From Desulfobacteraceae bacterium (GTDB lineage: Bacteria > Desulfobacterota > DSM-4660 > Desulfatiglandales > Desulfatiglandaceae), in assembly GCA_030613055.1 (NCBI GenBank), contig JAUWMR010000026.1, positions 1 through 52,166 on the forward strand: DNA of 52,166 bases, read 5' to 3'. Made by a program: the position numbers and the translations under genes. The notes beneath the pieces are model-generated. The model was not told the DNA's origin, did no database searches, and saw only the letters and a list, made by a program, of their open reading frames with translations. Below, in pieces: positions 23,373 to 32,117 of this stretch. Every line of letters starts with the position of its first letter. Position 1 is the first letter of the stretch.

Positions 23373-24939
23373 CATCCACCCTCTCCTGCAAGACAAAGCG
23401 CCGGACTTTGCCCCCTTCCGTCATTGGTATGGTATCAATAAACTCGATCCACCGGGGGTACTTATAGGCTGCAATCCTGTCCTTTACAAACGACTTGATT
23501 TCCTCTTTCAGGTCTTCCGATTGGGAAAAACCATGATCCAACACTACAAAGGCATAGGGCTTTATAAGTTGATCCTTGTCCTTGTAACCAACCACCGCGC
23601 TTTCCGCCACTGAAGGGTGCTGGTTAAGGGTATTTTCGACCTCCCGCGGCGCTAACCACTTTCCCCCGACCCGGAGCATATCATCACTTCTTCCGCGGAA
23701 ATAATAGAACCCATCCTCATCCACAATGTACCTGTCACCTGTGACAAACCAGTCTCCTAACATGTTTCGCTTTGTCTCTTCTCTCTGATTCCAGTATGCT
23801 GAAGCAATGGAACCCCCGCTTACCAGGAGGTTACCTATCTCGCCCGGACTGACCGGCAACCCGTCATCGTCTAACAGCCTGGTACTATAGCCGGGGACCA
23901 CCTTTCCTGTGCTGCCCGGCCTGACCTGTCCAAAGCCGTTGGAAAGGAAGATATGGCATATCTCAGTGGAACCGGTGCCATCTAATACCTCCACATCGAA
24001 TTCTTCCTTGAAACGCTGATATACCTCGGGTGACAGGATCTCTGCCGATGAAATACACGCCCTGAGACTTTGAACCTCTTCCAGGTCCTTTCCTTCCTCA
24101 CGGCAGATTTTTTTATAGTCGGCAAGCGCGCCTAAAAGGGTGGGAACAGTTAAAAAAAGCGTGGGACGGTACTTTAACAAATCCTGGTAAACCAGATCGG
24201 GAGTGGGCCTGTGGTTAGCAAGGATAACGGAGGCCCCTACTGAGAAGGGAAAATATGCTCCGTTTCCAAGACCGTATGCGAAGAAGAGGAAGGACGCGAG
24301 AGCACGATCGTCTTCAGTCATGCGCAATATGCCCTTTGCATATGCCTCAGAACAATAGACTAAGTGGCTGTGGTGATGAACGGCCCCCATCAACATCTCG
24401 GGATTTCTTCCGCTATACAGCCAGAAGGCCGCATCATCACTCATTGTCTCTGCCGCCTCAAATTCACCCCCTGCCCTGCTCATAAGCTGGTCATATTGGA
24501 GATAGGCATGATCCTGACCACCAATAACCACAACCTTTATAGGATAGAGGGTCTGGTCAAGAATCTTCTCAATCTCTGGGAGAAAGGCCGAATGTACTAT
24601 CAGGATCCTGGCCCGGCTGTCATTAATAACATAGAGAAAATCCTTGGACTTCATGAGAATACTTGTTGGTATGGGCACGGCCCCTAATTTAATAGCCCCA
24701 TAAAAGCAAAAGATCATCTCAGGCGAGTCATGGAGAAGAAGCATGACGCGGTTTTCCATTTGAACGCCTAATCCTTGCAGCATATTGGCGGCCCGGTTCA
24801 CGTTTTCAAGAAACTGGAGATAGGAATACTCCCGGTCCTCAAAAAAAATAGCCGTCTTGTCTCCCCGGCCCTCCTCAACATTTCTATCAACAAAATAGCG
24901 GGCCGCGTTAAACCGCTTAGGCAGATTCAACTCAATCAT
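23353..24939 (-). CDS. Benzoate-CoA-ligase-family protein with degenerate ATP P-loop
   Basis: 528 residues, an adenylate-forming fold of the benzoate-CoA ligase subfamily: ARYFVDRNVEEGRGDKTA, then MLLLHDSPEMIFCFYGAIKL and DGTGSTEICHIFLSN. The adenylation aspartate is in DWFVTGDRY. The hinge FRGRSDDMLRVGGKWLAP and the C-terminal lysine in GGKVRRF are intact. The phosphate-binding loop, normally YSSGSTGxPKGAVH, reads YSGRNPEMLMGAVH (residues 175-188): same length and flanks, but the Ser/Thr/Gly residues and the lysine are gone. It may therefore not form acyl-adenylate, or may act as a CoA-binding partner. The final residues ELKIDD and stop are encoded by repeat C. It lies between livK and livF. 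Confidence 0.85.
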   Translation of the reverse strand: MIELNLPKRFNAARYFVDRNVEEGRGDKTAIFFEDREYSYLQFLENVNRAANMLQGLGVQMENRVMLLLHDSPEMIFCFYGAIKLGAVPIPTSILMKSKDFLYVINDSRARILIVHSAFLPEIEKILDQTLYPIKVVVIGGQDHAYLQYDQLMSRAGGEFEAAETMSDDAAFWLYSGRNPEMLMGAVHHHSHLVYCSEAYAKGILRMTEDDRALASFLFFAYGLGNGAYFPFSVGASVILANHRPTPDLVYQDLLKYRPTLFLTVPTLLGALADYKKICREEGKDLEEVQSLRACISSAEILSPEVYQRFKEEFDVEVLDGTGSTEICHIFLSNGFGQVRPGSTGKVVPGYSTRLLDDDGLPVSPGEIGNLLVSGGSIASAYWNQREETKRNMLGDWFVTGDRYIVDEDGFYYFRGRSDDMLRVGGKWLAPREVENTLNQHPSVAESAVVGYKDKDQLIKPYAFVVLDHGFSQSEDLKEEIKSFVKDRIAAYKYPRWIEFIDTIPMTEGGKVRRFVLQERVDELKIDD

Positions 24940-24949
24940 GCTTCCTCTT

Positions 24950-25045
24950 TACCCTAACGGTGCAGGTCTACAACGTTAGGGTTTAGATTGACGATTGTCG
25001 ATTGAAAAATAATCTTCAATCTTCAATCGTCACTCTTCAATTGTC
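24950..25045. repeat. Repeat B pair followed by repeat C array
   Basis: TACCCTAACGGTGCA at 24950-24964 and the inverted CAACGTTAGGGT at 24971-24982 form a hairpin. Repeat C units (GATTGACGATTGTCGATTG and the reverse TCAATCTTCAATCGTCA) fill 24986-25045, ending at the livK stop. Confidence 0.8.
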
Positions 25046-26254
25046 CTATTTCCCGAAGTACTCCATATCCCTTGGCAGTTCTACCCAGCCGCCACTTACA
25101 TCCACCATCTTGCCACCCTTGATCTCATAGATCTTTGCGGCCATGCTTGCCCTATGATCTGTCGAGGTAAAGGTGAGAGCAGGTGCCAGTCCGCCCGTAT
25201 CAAAGCCTTTGAACTTTTCAAAGGCATTGCGAATACCGGAAGGGGTCAGATCCCCGGCCTTATCTGCCGTTTTCAAGGCCTCGGATACGGCAAGTATGTT
25301 CACCCAGCCTTCCACGTATACGTTAGTGCCCTTCTCGCCCGGATGCCATTTATCATGGGACTCAACAACCTTTTTCATACCCGGTACAGGCGCTCCATAT
25401 GGGGCGATAGGATGCACCCCGTAGGTGCCCTCGGCCGCGCCTCCGCTTAAGGTAATCAGGGTCTCCTCAAAATTCCGTATGTTGGAAATAAACTTGGTCC
25501 TCACTCCAAGGGCCTTGGCGTTTTTGAGGATAACGGCCCCATTCATTGCCGTGGACGTAATGTATGCGAAATCAGGATCATATCGCTTCATATTGGTCAA
25601 CTGGACCGTGGCATCCTTGGTAGGCCAGTTGATAACCTGGTCAGGCCCTACATCAATACCGATCTTCTTTGCGTAGTCCTTGCACACATTCAGGATGTCC
25701 CGGCCATATTTGTTGTCCGGGTACAGGTAGCAAATTTTGGGATTGCGGCTTTTATCTTTCCAGTTATCCTTTATCCATTTGAGGGCAACACGTCCCATGG
25801 TTCCATAGGATGGGGACACAAAAAAACTGAAAGGCGTCTTTTTGGGATTCTGAAACTTGGAAGTAAAAGAGGCCGCAATTGTAGCTACGCCGTCTGCAAC
25901 GATCTTCTTGATCAATGTCATGGTGGTGCCGGTGGACTGGACATAAAGCCCTAACACCTTCTCGGAATCCACAAGCCGATTGTACCCGGCTACCCCCCTG
26001 GGGACCTTATAGCCGTCATCAATAACAATCAATTTTAATTTCTTGCCATTGATTCCGCCGCGCTCATTGAGCCACCGCATCGCATCTAATTGACCCTTCA
26101 CCTGGTTTTTCCCCCAGTCCGATGTAGGCCCGGAGAGATCTATCAAGACCCCCCACTTGATCTCATCAGCGGCAAAAGCATTATTTGTTGCTGGCCCCAG
26201 GGTCAGGGCCATGGCAATGGCCACTATGGCAAATCCGATTGTCAATTTTTTCAT
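25046..26254 (-). CDS. livK: ABC transporter periplasmic substrate-binding protein (LivK-like)
   Basis: 402 residues. A signal peptide (MKKLTIGFAIVAIAMALTLG, cleavage near AFA-ADE) is followed by a two-lobed periplasmic binding fold: WGVLIDLSGPTSDWGKNQVK, RGGINGKKLKLIVIDDGY, AASFTSKFQNPK and DFAYITSTAMNGAVILKNAK. It belongs to the type I family that includes binders of branched-chain amino acids, amides and aromatic acids, so the ligand cannot be read from sequence. AGGAGGAAAGG upstream gives strong translation. The two acyl-CoA ligase genes alongside suggest a carboxylate substrate. Confidence 0.9.
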   Translation of the reverse strand: MKKLTIGFAIVAIAMALTLGPATNNAFAADEIKWGVLIDLSGPTSDWGKNQVKGQLDAMRWLNERGGINGKKLKLIVIDDGYKVPRGVAGYNRLVDSEKVLGLYVQSTGTTMTLIKKIVADGVATIAASFTSKFQNPKKTPFSFFVSPSYGTMGRVALKWIKDNWKDKSRNPKICYLYPDNKYGRDILNVCKDYAKKIGIDVGPDQVINWPTKDATVQLTNMKRYDPDFAYITSTAMNGAVILKNAKALGVRTKFISNIRNFEETLITLSGGAAEGTYGVHPIAPYGAPVPGMKKVVESHDKWHPGEKGTNVYVEGWVNILAVSEALKTADKAGDLTPSGIRNAFEKFKGFDTGGLAPALTFTSTDHRASMAAKIYEIKGGKMVDVSGGWVELPRDMEYFGK

Positions 26255-26447
26255 AATCCTTTCCTCCTTTCATTAATTTACGTCCATAAACCCACATTTT
26301 CCGCAATTACTGCATAATCTCTGATATACTGATTGTCTATACATTTATGGTATGCTACCACCCAACCCCTTGATCGTCCTGGACTGTTCCTTATAATTAT
26401 AATCCTGATAACCTGCGTTCATCTGCGTCCAATAAATCCGGTAAATC

Positions 26448-27491
26448 CTAATATGAAAACGGCCAGAGCTTCCAGTAAGCACGGATCGTACGCCACCGGG
26501 CGGCCAGACCGTCTGGTTCGAAAATGAGGAAAAAGACAATAACGAATCCAAAGACAATCTCCCTTATGGATACGAACCAGGTGATATGATCTGGAAAGTT
26601 CGAGTTCAAATTGGTTGTAACCACTTCAAGGACCCTTTCAAGGATAAACCAGAAACCGACACCGTATATACCGCCTAAGATATGACCCAGGCCTCCGATA
26701 ATGCACATTGCGAGATAATCAATGGATTGATGTATGGTAAATGATTCGTGGGTGATTACTTCTAAGTACTGGGCCATCAAGGCCCCCGCAATGCCTGCAA
26801 AAAAGGAGGCAACGGCAAAAGACATAAGGCGATACTTGAACAGGTTCACCCCGATCACCTCTGCTGCCAAATATCGATCACGAATTGCCACAAATGCCCG
26901 GCCTGATCTGGCCCGAACAATATTTTTTATCACCATAGTGGCGACCACGGCAAGTATTAAGGTCAAATAATATAGATGGATGTGATGATCAAAGTGAAAT
27001 GGACCCAATGTTCCGGGGTCAACATACAATCCCTCGACACCACCGGTCAATTTGTCCCAGCGCCGGATAGTAAACTCTATGATAAATTGGGCCGCGATTG
27101 TTGCCATGGCTAAATAAAGCCCCCTCAACCTGAGAGAGGGAATACCAAAGATCATGCCGATAAGGGCCGCCATGGCGCCGGCAATGGGAAGGGCGATAAT
27201 GAAGGGCACGCCTGCCTGGCCGATAAGGATAGAACAGGTATAAGCGCCAACGCCCAAAAAAGCGGCATGACCCAGCGAGATTTGTCCTGTAAAACCTGTG
27301 AGGAGGTTCAAACCATGGCAGGCGATAATGGCGATACCCACCTCGATCATGGTCGATATCATGTACTTGGACGCAAAAAGAGGGAACAGAACGCATGCCA
27401 TCAAAAAGGCGGTCAACCAGGCCTTTACAAACCATGTCTGGAAGATGCGTTCATCAGTTCGATAATTCTCGTGAAATAGTCCGGCCGGCAT
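26448..27491 (-). CDS. livM: ABC transporter permease LivM
   Basis: 347 residues with about eight to ten membrane spans. Landmarks are GLNLLTGFTGQISLGHAAFL near residue 60 and FMAATIAAQFII-like and EYLEVITHESFTI-like helices. The EAA-type coupling region VAIRDRYLAAEVIGVNLFKY contacts the ATPases. IIGGLGHILGGIYGVGF closes the family signature. It forms the translocation pore with LivH. The C-terminus (GLAARWRTIRAYWKLWPFSY) is cytoplasmic and basic. Confidence 0.93.
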   Translation of the reverse strand: MPAGLFHENYRTDERIFQTWFVKAWLTAFLMACVLFPLFASKYMISTMIEVGIAIIACHGLNLLTGFTGQISLGHAAFLGVGAYTCSILIGQAGVPFIIALPIAGAMAALIGMIFGIPSLRLRGLYLAMATIAAQFIIEFTIRRWDKLTGGVEGLYVDPGTLGPFHFDHHIHLYYLTLILAVVATMVIKNIVRARSGRAFVAIRDRYLAAEVIGVNLFKYRLMSFAVASFFAGIAGALMAQYLEVITHESFTIHQSIDYLAMCIIGGLGHILGGIYGVGFWFILERVLEVVTTNLNSNFPDHITWFVSIREIVFGFVIVFFLIFEPDGLAARWRTIRAYWKLWPFSY

Positions 27492-27564
27492 AATCTATCG
27501 TCCAGTAAATTGTGCTATTATAGGAAATAAGGTGCTTATTTGTTCTTTATCCATTCCAAATGAA

Positions 27565-27803
27565 AAAGTGCCTAAAGTGTGCTAAAGTGATCTAAAGTGC
27601 CTAAAGTTATTGAGTAAGACAAAGTATGGAAAGCCTTTTCATCCTCAACTTTGGTGTATCTGTAAAAAGACACATAAGGCACAGAAAGTGTTATTTATAT
27701 ATTTGAAAATCAAATAGTTATGGACGTCAGAAACATTAATTTGAACTTTTTACGAGACCATCAATTTTAGTTCACTTTAGGCACTTTAGGCACTTTAGCT
27801 CAC
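27565..27803. repeat. CTAAAGTGCC repeat clusters in opposed orientation between livH and livM
   Basis: Units of CTAAAGTG(CC/TG) at 27565-27610 are answered by CACTTTAGG units at 27766-27803, a pair of inverted clusters enclosing about 155 bases of AT-rich sequence without a gene. The same motif clusters at about 48002-48112. This fills the 318-base gap between two permease genes that usually lie close together. Confidence 0.75.
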
Positions 27804-27809
27804 TTCCCT

Positions 27810-28700
27810 CTACACTCTCTCAATCTCCTCAGTTCCGAAAAGACCATAAGGCCTGACCATTAATACCAAAACTAATACAATAAATGGAAAAACCTCATTT
27901 AGCGCCGGAACATAGGGGTCCAGATACCCGGCAGTAAGAAATTCAAGGACCCCTACAATAAGTCCCCCAATGATTGCACCTAAGATACTATCCAGACCAC
28001 CAAAGATAACGGCAGGCAACACCTTGAGCCCTATATAGCTGAGTGATACACCTACACCTCCGATGTTTCCCACTAAGATACCCCCGATGGAGGAGACCAC
28101 CGCGGCAATACACCAGCTTATGGCAAAGACCCTCTTCACGGAAATTCCCATACTCTGTGACGCTGTTTGATGATCTGCAACCGCCCTCATAAAAATACCC
28201 GTGCGGGCATATTTGAAAAATATTGCGAAACCGGTCAACAATAGCAATGATATACCCATGCTCCAGAGATAGAGATAGGTGAGCTTGACGCCCCACAAAT
28301 CAACAGGCTCTTCCGGAAAGATATTGAACTGGCGGATGTCATTTCCCCACAACATGATGACCACACCCCTCAATATGTAGGTAAGACCCAGGGTAACCAT
28401 AATAACCGAGATGATAGGCTCCCCAATGAGAGGTCTGAGCACCAGGCGTTCAATTGCTAAACCAAGGATAACCGAAAAGACCATGGTAATAATGAAAGAG
28501 GCAAAAAAATTCAGCCCGAAATCAAGGGTCATGGAGAGGCAGATATAGGCACCCACCATCAGAATCTCGCCCTGGGCCAGGTTCAATATGGACGTGGACT
28601 TGTAGATCAGGACGAATCCTAAGGCTACAAGGGCATATATGGAGCCCATGGAAAGCCCTGAAAGCAAAAACTGCATAAAGAACAGAAGTTCACCTTGCAC
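27810..28700 (-). CDS. livH: ABC transporter permease LivH
   Basis: 296 residues, about eight membrane helices. The N-terminal signature GLSMGSIYALVALGFVLIYK leads into NLAQGEILMVGAY, both characteristic of LivH. The coupling loop FMRAVADHQTASQSMGISVK contains the conserved ATPase contact. The final helices contain FGGLDSILGAIIGGLIVGVL. It partners LivM to import the substrate delivered by LivK. The start context is MQGELLFFMQ. Confidence 0.93.
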   Translation of the reverse strand: MQGELLFFMQFLLSGLSMGSIYALVALGFVLIYKSTSILNLAQGEILMVGAYICLSMTLDFGLNFFASFIITMVFSVILGLAIERLVLRPLIGEPIISVIMVTLGLTYILRGVVIMLWGNDIRQFNIFPEEPVDLWGVKLTYLYLWSMGISLLLLTGFAIFFKYARTGIFMRAVADHQTASQSMGISVKRVFAISWCIAAVVSSIGGILVGNIGGVGVSLSYIGLKVLPAVIFGGLDSILGAIIGGLIVGVLEFLTAGYLDPYVPALNEVFPFIVLVLVLMVRPYGLFGTEEIERV

Positions 28701-28717
28701 GCTAAGTCCCTCACTTT

Positions 28718-28903
28718 GATTGAAGATTGACGATTGACTATTTATCCGCCGTTATTGTGGCGGATTGACTATTGAATATTGTTCCTTGATTTAAAGATTA
28801 AATCATTAGAACCAAGCCCATACTAAGAACCTCTAACTATGGTATATATCAGTTATGGCGCCCTTAATCTCCAATATTCAATCGTTAATATTCAATATTC
28901 AAT
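28718..28903. repeat. Repeat C arrays between livH and the acyl-CoA synthetase
   Basis: GATTGAAGATTGACGATTG at 28718-28736 with trailing units to 28780, then CAATATTCAATCGTTAATAT at 28872 onward to 28903. The second array contains the stop codon of the synthetase gene (28899). Confidence 0.75.
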
Positions 28904-30899
28904 TCCCTATAAGCCGGCGCCAGAAACCTTTCTTTTTCAAGAGATCCCTGTAGGCATCCGCGGGTTTCATGGTACGAATAACCAGGTTTGTGCGTAGTGT
29001 GGCCGTCTTGCCATCCTGGTATCGGATGACCGTCTCAATCGGTAACTCTTCCGCATCGCTGTACAGCCCGGCAATTTCCTTTACATATTTTTCGTTGATA
29101 AATCCACGTCGTATCTTCTTGGTACGCGTCAGTTCCTCATCATCCGCATCAAGTTCCTTGTAAAGGAGCAAAAACTTCTTTATCCTGGCCTTCTCAGGCA
29201 GGGTTTCATTAACACGCACCACTTCCCGTTCGATCAGGTCGTAAACGTCCGGCTTTGCCGACAGATCCGAATAAGTTGTATAGCTGATCCGGTGATCCTC
29301 AGCCCATTTTCCCGCATGTTTGTAATCAAGACATATCATAGTTGTCACGTAGTCCTGTTTATGTCCTAAAACCACTGCCTCTACAATATACGGGCAGAAC
29401 TTGATCTTGTTTTCAATGAACATGGGTGAAAAACGAGCCCCGCTTTTGAGGTGCATCAAATCCTTGACCCGATCAATAATAACAAGATGTCCTTCAGGCG
29501 TAAAGTATCCCGCGTCACCAGAGTGGAGCCACCCATCGATGATGCTTTCCAGGGTAGCTTCTTCGTTCTTGAGATACCCCTGAAACAGTCCTTCACCGCT
29601 TGAGATCACTTCACCCACGCCCTCTGCGTCAGGCTCGAATATTGAAATATTTGCCGAGGGCACAGGGATACCCACCGAATCAAAGTTAATATCGCCGTCA
29701 TGGTGGATCGTAGAATATCCTGCGACCTCTGTCTGCCCGTAGATCTGCTTCAGGTTGATGCCGAGGGCGTGAAAAAAACGGAATACATCGGGGCCAAGGG
29801 CCGCGCCGCCGGTCATGGCCGAGCGGACCCTGGAGAAACCTAAACGATCTCTTAAGGCCCTGAACATGGCTGCATAAGCGAGCCAGTAAAGAATCTTCCA
29901 GCCAAGGGGAGGTCTCTTTTTTTCGAACTTGAAGTCGGCCCACCGGTACCCGATAGGCAGGCACAGGTCATAGATGAATCTTTTTAAAAAAGAGGCGTCT
30001 AAATGTTTGACCATAACCTGGCGAGAAAGACCCTCCCACATGCTGGGGCCGGCCACTACCAGACTCGGCGCGATCTCGTAAAGATCTGCCATTGCCGTTT
30101 CCGGCCTCTCGGGAAAGTTGACAGTGTATCCCGAGTATAGAGAGGAGAATACGCTTATGGTCTGCTCAACGATCCACGGCAGGGGAATAAAAGAAAGAAA
30201 CTGATCGTCCGGCTTCTTAGTATCCACCTCGTTTAAAGATGCCACCATGCTCAGTATGTTTTTATATGTGAGCAAAGTCCCCTTGGGATTTCCGGTGGTG
30301 CCCGAGGTATAACAGATAATGGCCAGGTCGGCCTCATTGATTGCGCTGACGTTTTCCTCAAAGAGATCAGTGTTCTTTTCATGCAGTTCCCGGCCTAATC
30401 TCTCAACCTCATAATAGTCAATCAAAATTTCATCTTCATAGTCCCATAATCCCTTGGGATCAGTATAGATTACCTTCTTTACGCGAGGCAGTTTCTCTTT
30501 CAGGTCAAGGATCTTATCTACCTGCTCCTGGTCTTCGGCCACGATCATGGTGGCCTCGGAGTGATCAATAATATAGGAGACTTCGGTCAAGACGGAGTCC
30601 TGAAATATGCCAAAAGGAACAGCGCGGGCCGCCTGTACCGCTAACTCCGCGTAAAGCCATTCCGGGCGATTCACGCCTATGATTCCCAGTGTCTCTCCGG
30701 GACTTAGTCCAAGATAGATCAGCCCCAGGGAAAAATCACGCACGTGTTCCAGGTACTGCTGCCAGGTGACTGACTGCCAGATACCAAATTCCTTTTCACG
30801 GAGTGCTACCCTGGAGTTGCCGAATCGTGCGGCATTCCAGATCAAAAGAGATGGAAGGCTTCCGGGGATATCTTGAGAAGTTGTTTTAGCCGGGTTCAT
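28899..30899 (-). CDS. Long-chain-type acyl-CoA synthetase (AMP-forming)
   Basis: 666 residues, an adenylate-forming enzyme that makes acyl-CoA from a carboxylate, ATP and CoA. The P-loop is intact (ICYTSGTTGNPKGTLLTYKN, residues about 195-214), unlike the ligase downstream. YGQTEVAGYSTIHH, WLHSGDAGYFTPEGH and the hinge DRVKDLMHLKSGARFSP are present. A linker region about 300-340 is typical of FadD15-like enzymes. The C-terminus carries RTKKIRRGFINEKY, with the catalytic-type lysine. It sits inside the liv operon, 10 bases after livG, pointing to activation of the imported acid. Chain length and aromatic preference are unknown. Confidence 0.92.
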   Translation of the reverse strand: MNPAKTTSQDIPGSLPSLLIWNAARFGNSRVALREKEFGIWQSVTWQQYLEHVRDFSLGLIYLGLSPGETLGIIGVNRPEWLYAELAVQAARAVPFGIFQDSVLTEVSYIIDHSEATMIVAEDQEQVDKILDLKEKLPRVKKVIYTDPKGLWDYEDEILIDYYEVERLGRELHEKNTDLFEENVSAINEADLAIICYTSGTTGNPKGTLLTYKNILSMVASLNEVDTKKPDDQFLSFIPLPWIVEQTISVFSSLYSGYTVNFPERPETAMADLYEIAPSLVVAGPSMWEGLSRQVMVKHLDASFLKRFIYDLCLPIGYRWADFKFEKKRPPLGWKILYWLAYAAMFRALRDRLGFSRVRSAMTGGAALGPDVFRFFHALGINLKQIYGQTEVAGYSTIHHDGDINFDSVGIPVPSANISIFEPDAEGVGEVISSGEGLFQGYLKNEEATLESIIDGWLHSGDAGYFTPEGHLVIIDRVKDLMHLKSGARFSPMFIENKIKFCPYIVEAVVLGHKQDYVTTMICLDYKHAGKWAEDHRISYTTYSDLSAKPDVYDLIEREVVRVNETLPEKARIKKFLLLYKELDADDEELTRTKKIRRGFINEKYVKEIAGLYSDAEELPIETVIRYQDGKTATLRTNLVIRTMKPADAYRDLLKKKGFWRRLIGN

Positions 30900-30908
30900 T
30901 TTTTTCCG

Positions 30909-31709
30909 TTAAAGACGTGAATAGGTTTTCTGGTCCTGCCCTAAGTAGGCACTGATCACTTTGGGATCTCCCTGAATATCCCTGGGAGATCCCTCTGCTA
31001 TCTTTCTCCCGAACTCCAGGACACATACACGATCAGATATATCCATGACCACGCCCATATCATGTTCTACAAGGATAATGCTTACTCCCCACATACTGTT
31101 CACATTAAGTATAAACCGCGCCATGTCTTCTGTCTCTTCAAGGTTCATTCCTGCCATGGGCTCGTCTAAAAGGAGGACCTCAGGCTGCATGGCTAAGGCC
31201 CTGGCAAGCTCCACACGTTTCTGGAGCCCGTAGGGCAGGGTTCCGACTACCTGCTTGCGGATGGCCTCGATCTCCAGAAGATCAATAATCCGCTCTTCAA
31301 TCTCATTTCTGAGTTTAAGCTCCTCTCGAATGGTTCGACCGTAATAGATTATATCGGAAAAGATCCCTGATTTAAGAAAAGAATGCCGTCCCAATTTAAT
31401 ATTGTCTAAAACAGTCATTCCCTTGAAAAGCTCAATATTTTGAAAGGTCCGTGCAATACCACGTTTTGCAATTGAATGGGTTGAGACCCTGGTGATGTCT
31501 TCTCCCTTGTAAATAACAAGGCCCTTTTGCGGGTTGTAAAATCTGCTGATACAGTTTAACAGGCAGGTCTTGCCCGCGCCGTTGGGGCCTATGATAGCAA
31601 ATATCTCACCCCTCATATGCTTGGTGCTTACATCAATCAGTGCCTGCACCCCGCCAAAGGCTAAAGAAATATTCTGGATTTCTATGACAACTTCACCTGC
31701 CAATTTCAC
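30909..31709 (-). CDS. livG: Branched-chain amino-acid-type ABC transporter ATPase LivG
   Basis: 266 residues. Walker A is IGPNGAGKTCLLNCISRFY, the Q-loop region is GIARTFQNIELFKGMTVLDN, the signature region is LPYGLQKRVELARALA (the YGxQ form usual in LivG) and Walker B is VLLLDEPMAGMN. The switch histidine is in VEHDMGVVM. The C-terminal GDPKVISAYLGQ is LivG-typical. It is the first transport gene of the operon, nine bases after the Fis-like gene. Confidence 0.94.
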   Translation of the reverse strand: MKLAGEVVIEIQNISLAFGGVQALIDVSTKHMRGEIFAIIGPNGAGKTCLLNCISRFYNPQKGLVIYKGEDITRVSTHSIAKRGIARTFQNIELFKGMTVLDNIKLGRHSFLKSGIFSDIIYYGRTIREELKLRNEIEERIIDLLEIEAIRKQVVGTLPYGLQKRVELARALAMQPEVLLLDEPMAGMNLEETEDMARFILNVNSMWGVSIILVEHDMGVVMDISDRVCVLEFGRKIAEGSPRDIQGDPKVISAYLGQDQKTYSRL

Positions 31710-31717
31710 TCCACCTA

Positions 31718-31885
31718 TTATCTGTCATTACTTGATTCTTCTGTGACAAAGCCGTGCTCTCGGATCTTCAGTTTGACCTGTGACAATGGTATCTTAAGTA
31801 GACGGGATACCTTTTCCAGGTCCCAGTGGGTCAACTCAAGGACCTCCTGGAGGTGCTCCTTTTCCCGTTCTTTTAAGGTTTTCAT
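31718..31885 (-). CDS. Fis-like helix-turn-helix mini-protein
   Basis: 55 residues from ATG 31885 (MKTLKEREKEHLQEVLELTH); the frame is open back to 31939, and GGAG abuts this ATG, so the true start could be upstream. The core, DLEKVSRLLKIPLSQVKLKI, is the Fis-type DNA-binding helix-turn-helix otherwise found at the C-terminus of NtrC-family activators. It lies between the sigma-54 activator and livG and may bind operator DNA on its own or cooperate with the activator. Confidence 0.7.
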   Translation of the reverse strand: MKTLKEREKEHLQEVLELTHWDLEKVSRLLKIPLSQVKLKIREHGFVTEESSNDR

Positions 31886-32117
31886 CTCCACATTAGCCCG
31901 CTCTATATGTACGATTAATATCCAGTGCATAAAGAGCAAACATCATACCAGCAATACAGACGTATCCGAAAAAATGGAGAAACTTTCTATGGAGTTGATA
32001 TCATGGAAAATAAAGTCTGATTAAGCGATGGCTTCCTTGAGGCAAAGGACAAAACTACTGAAAACAATTTTCACGGGTAGAAAGATATTTTCATCACTGA
32101 ACGGTTAAGTCCTCTTA

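Noticed and set aside
22417-31709. Assigning the importer to leucine/isoleucine/valine
   Set aside because: The LivK-type fold binds many ligands and two CoA-ligase-family genes are embedded; substrate cannot be read from sequence.
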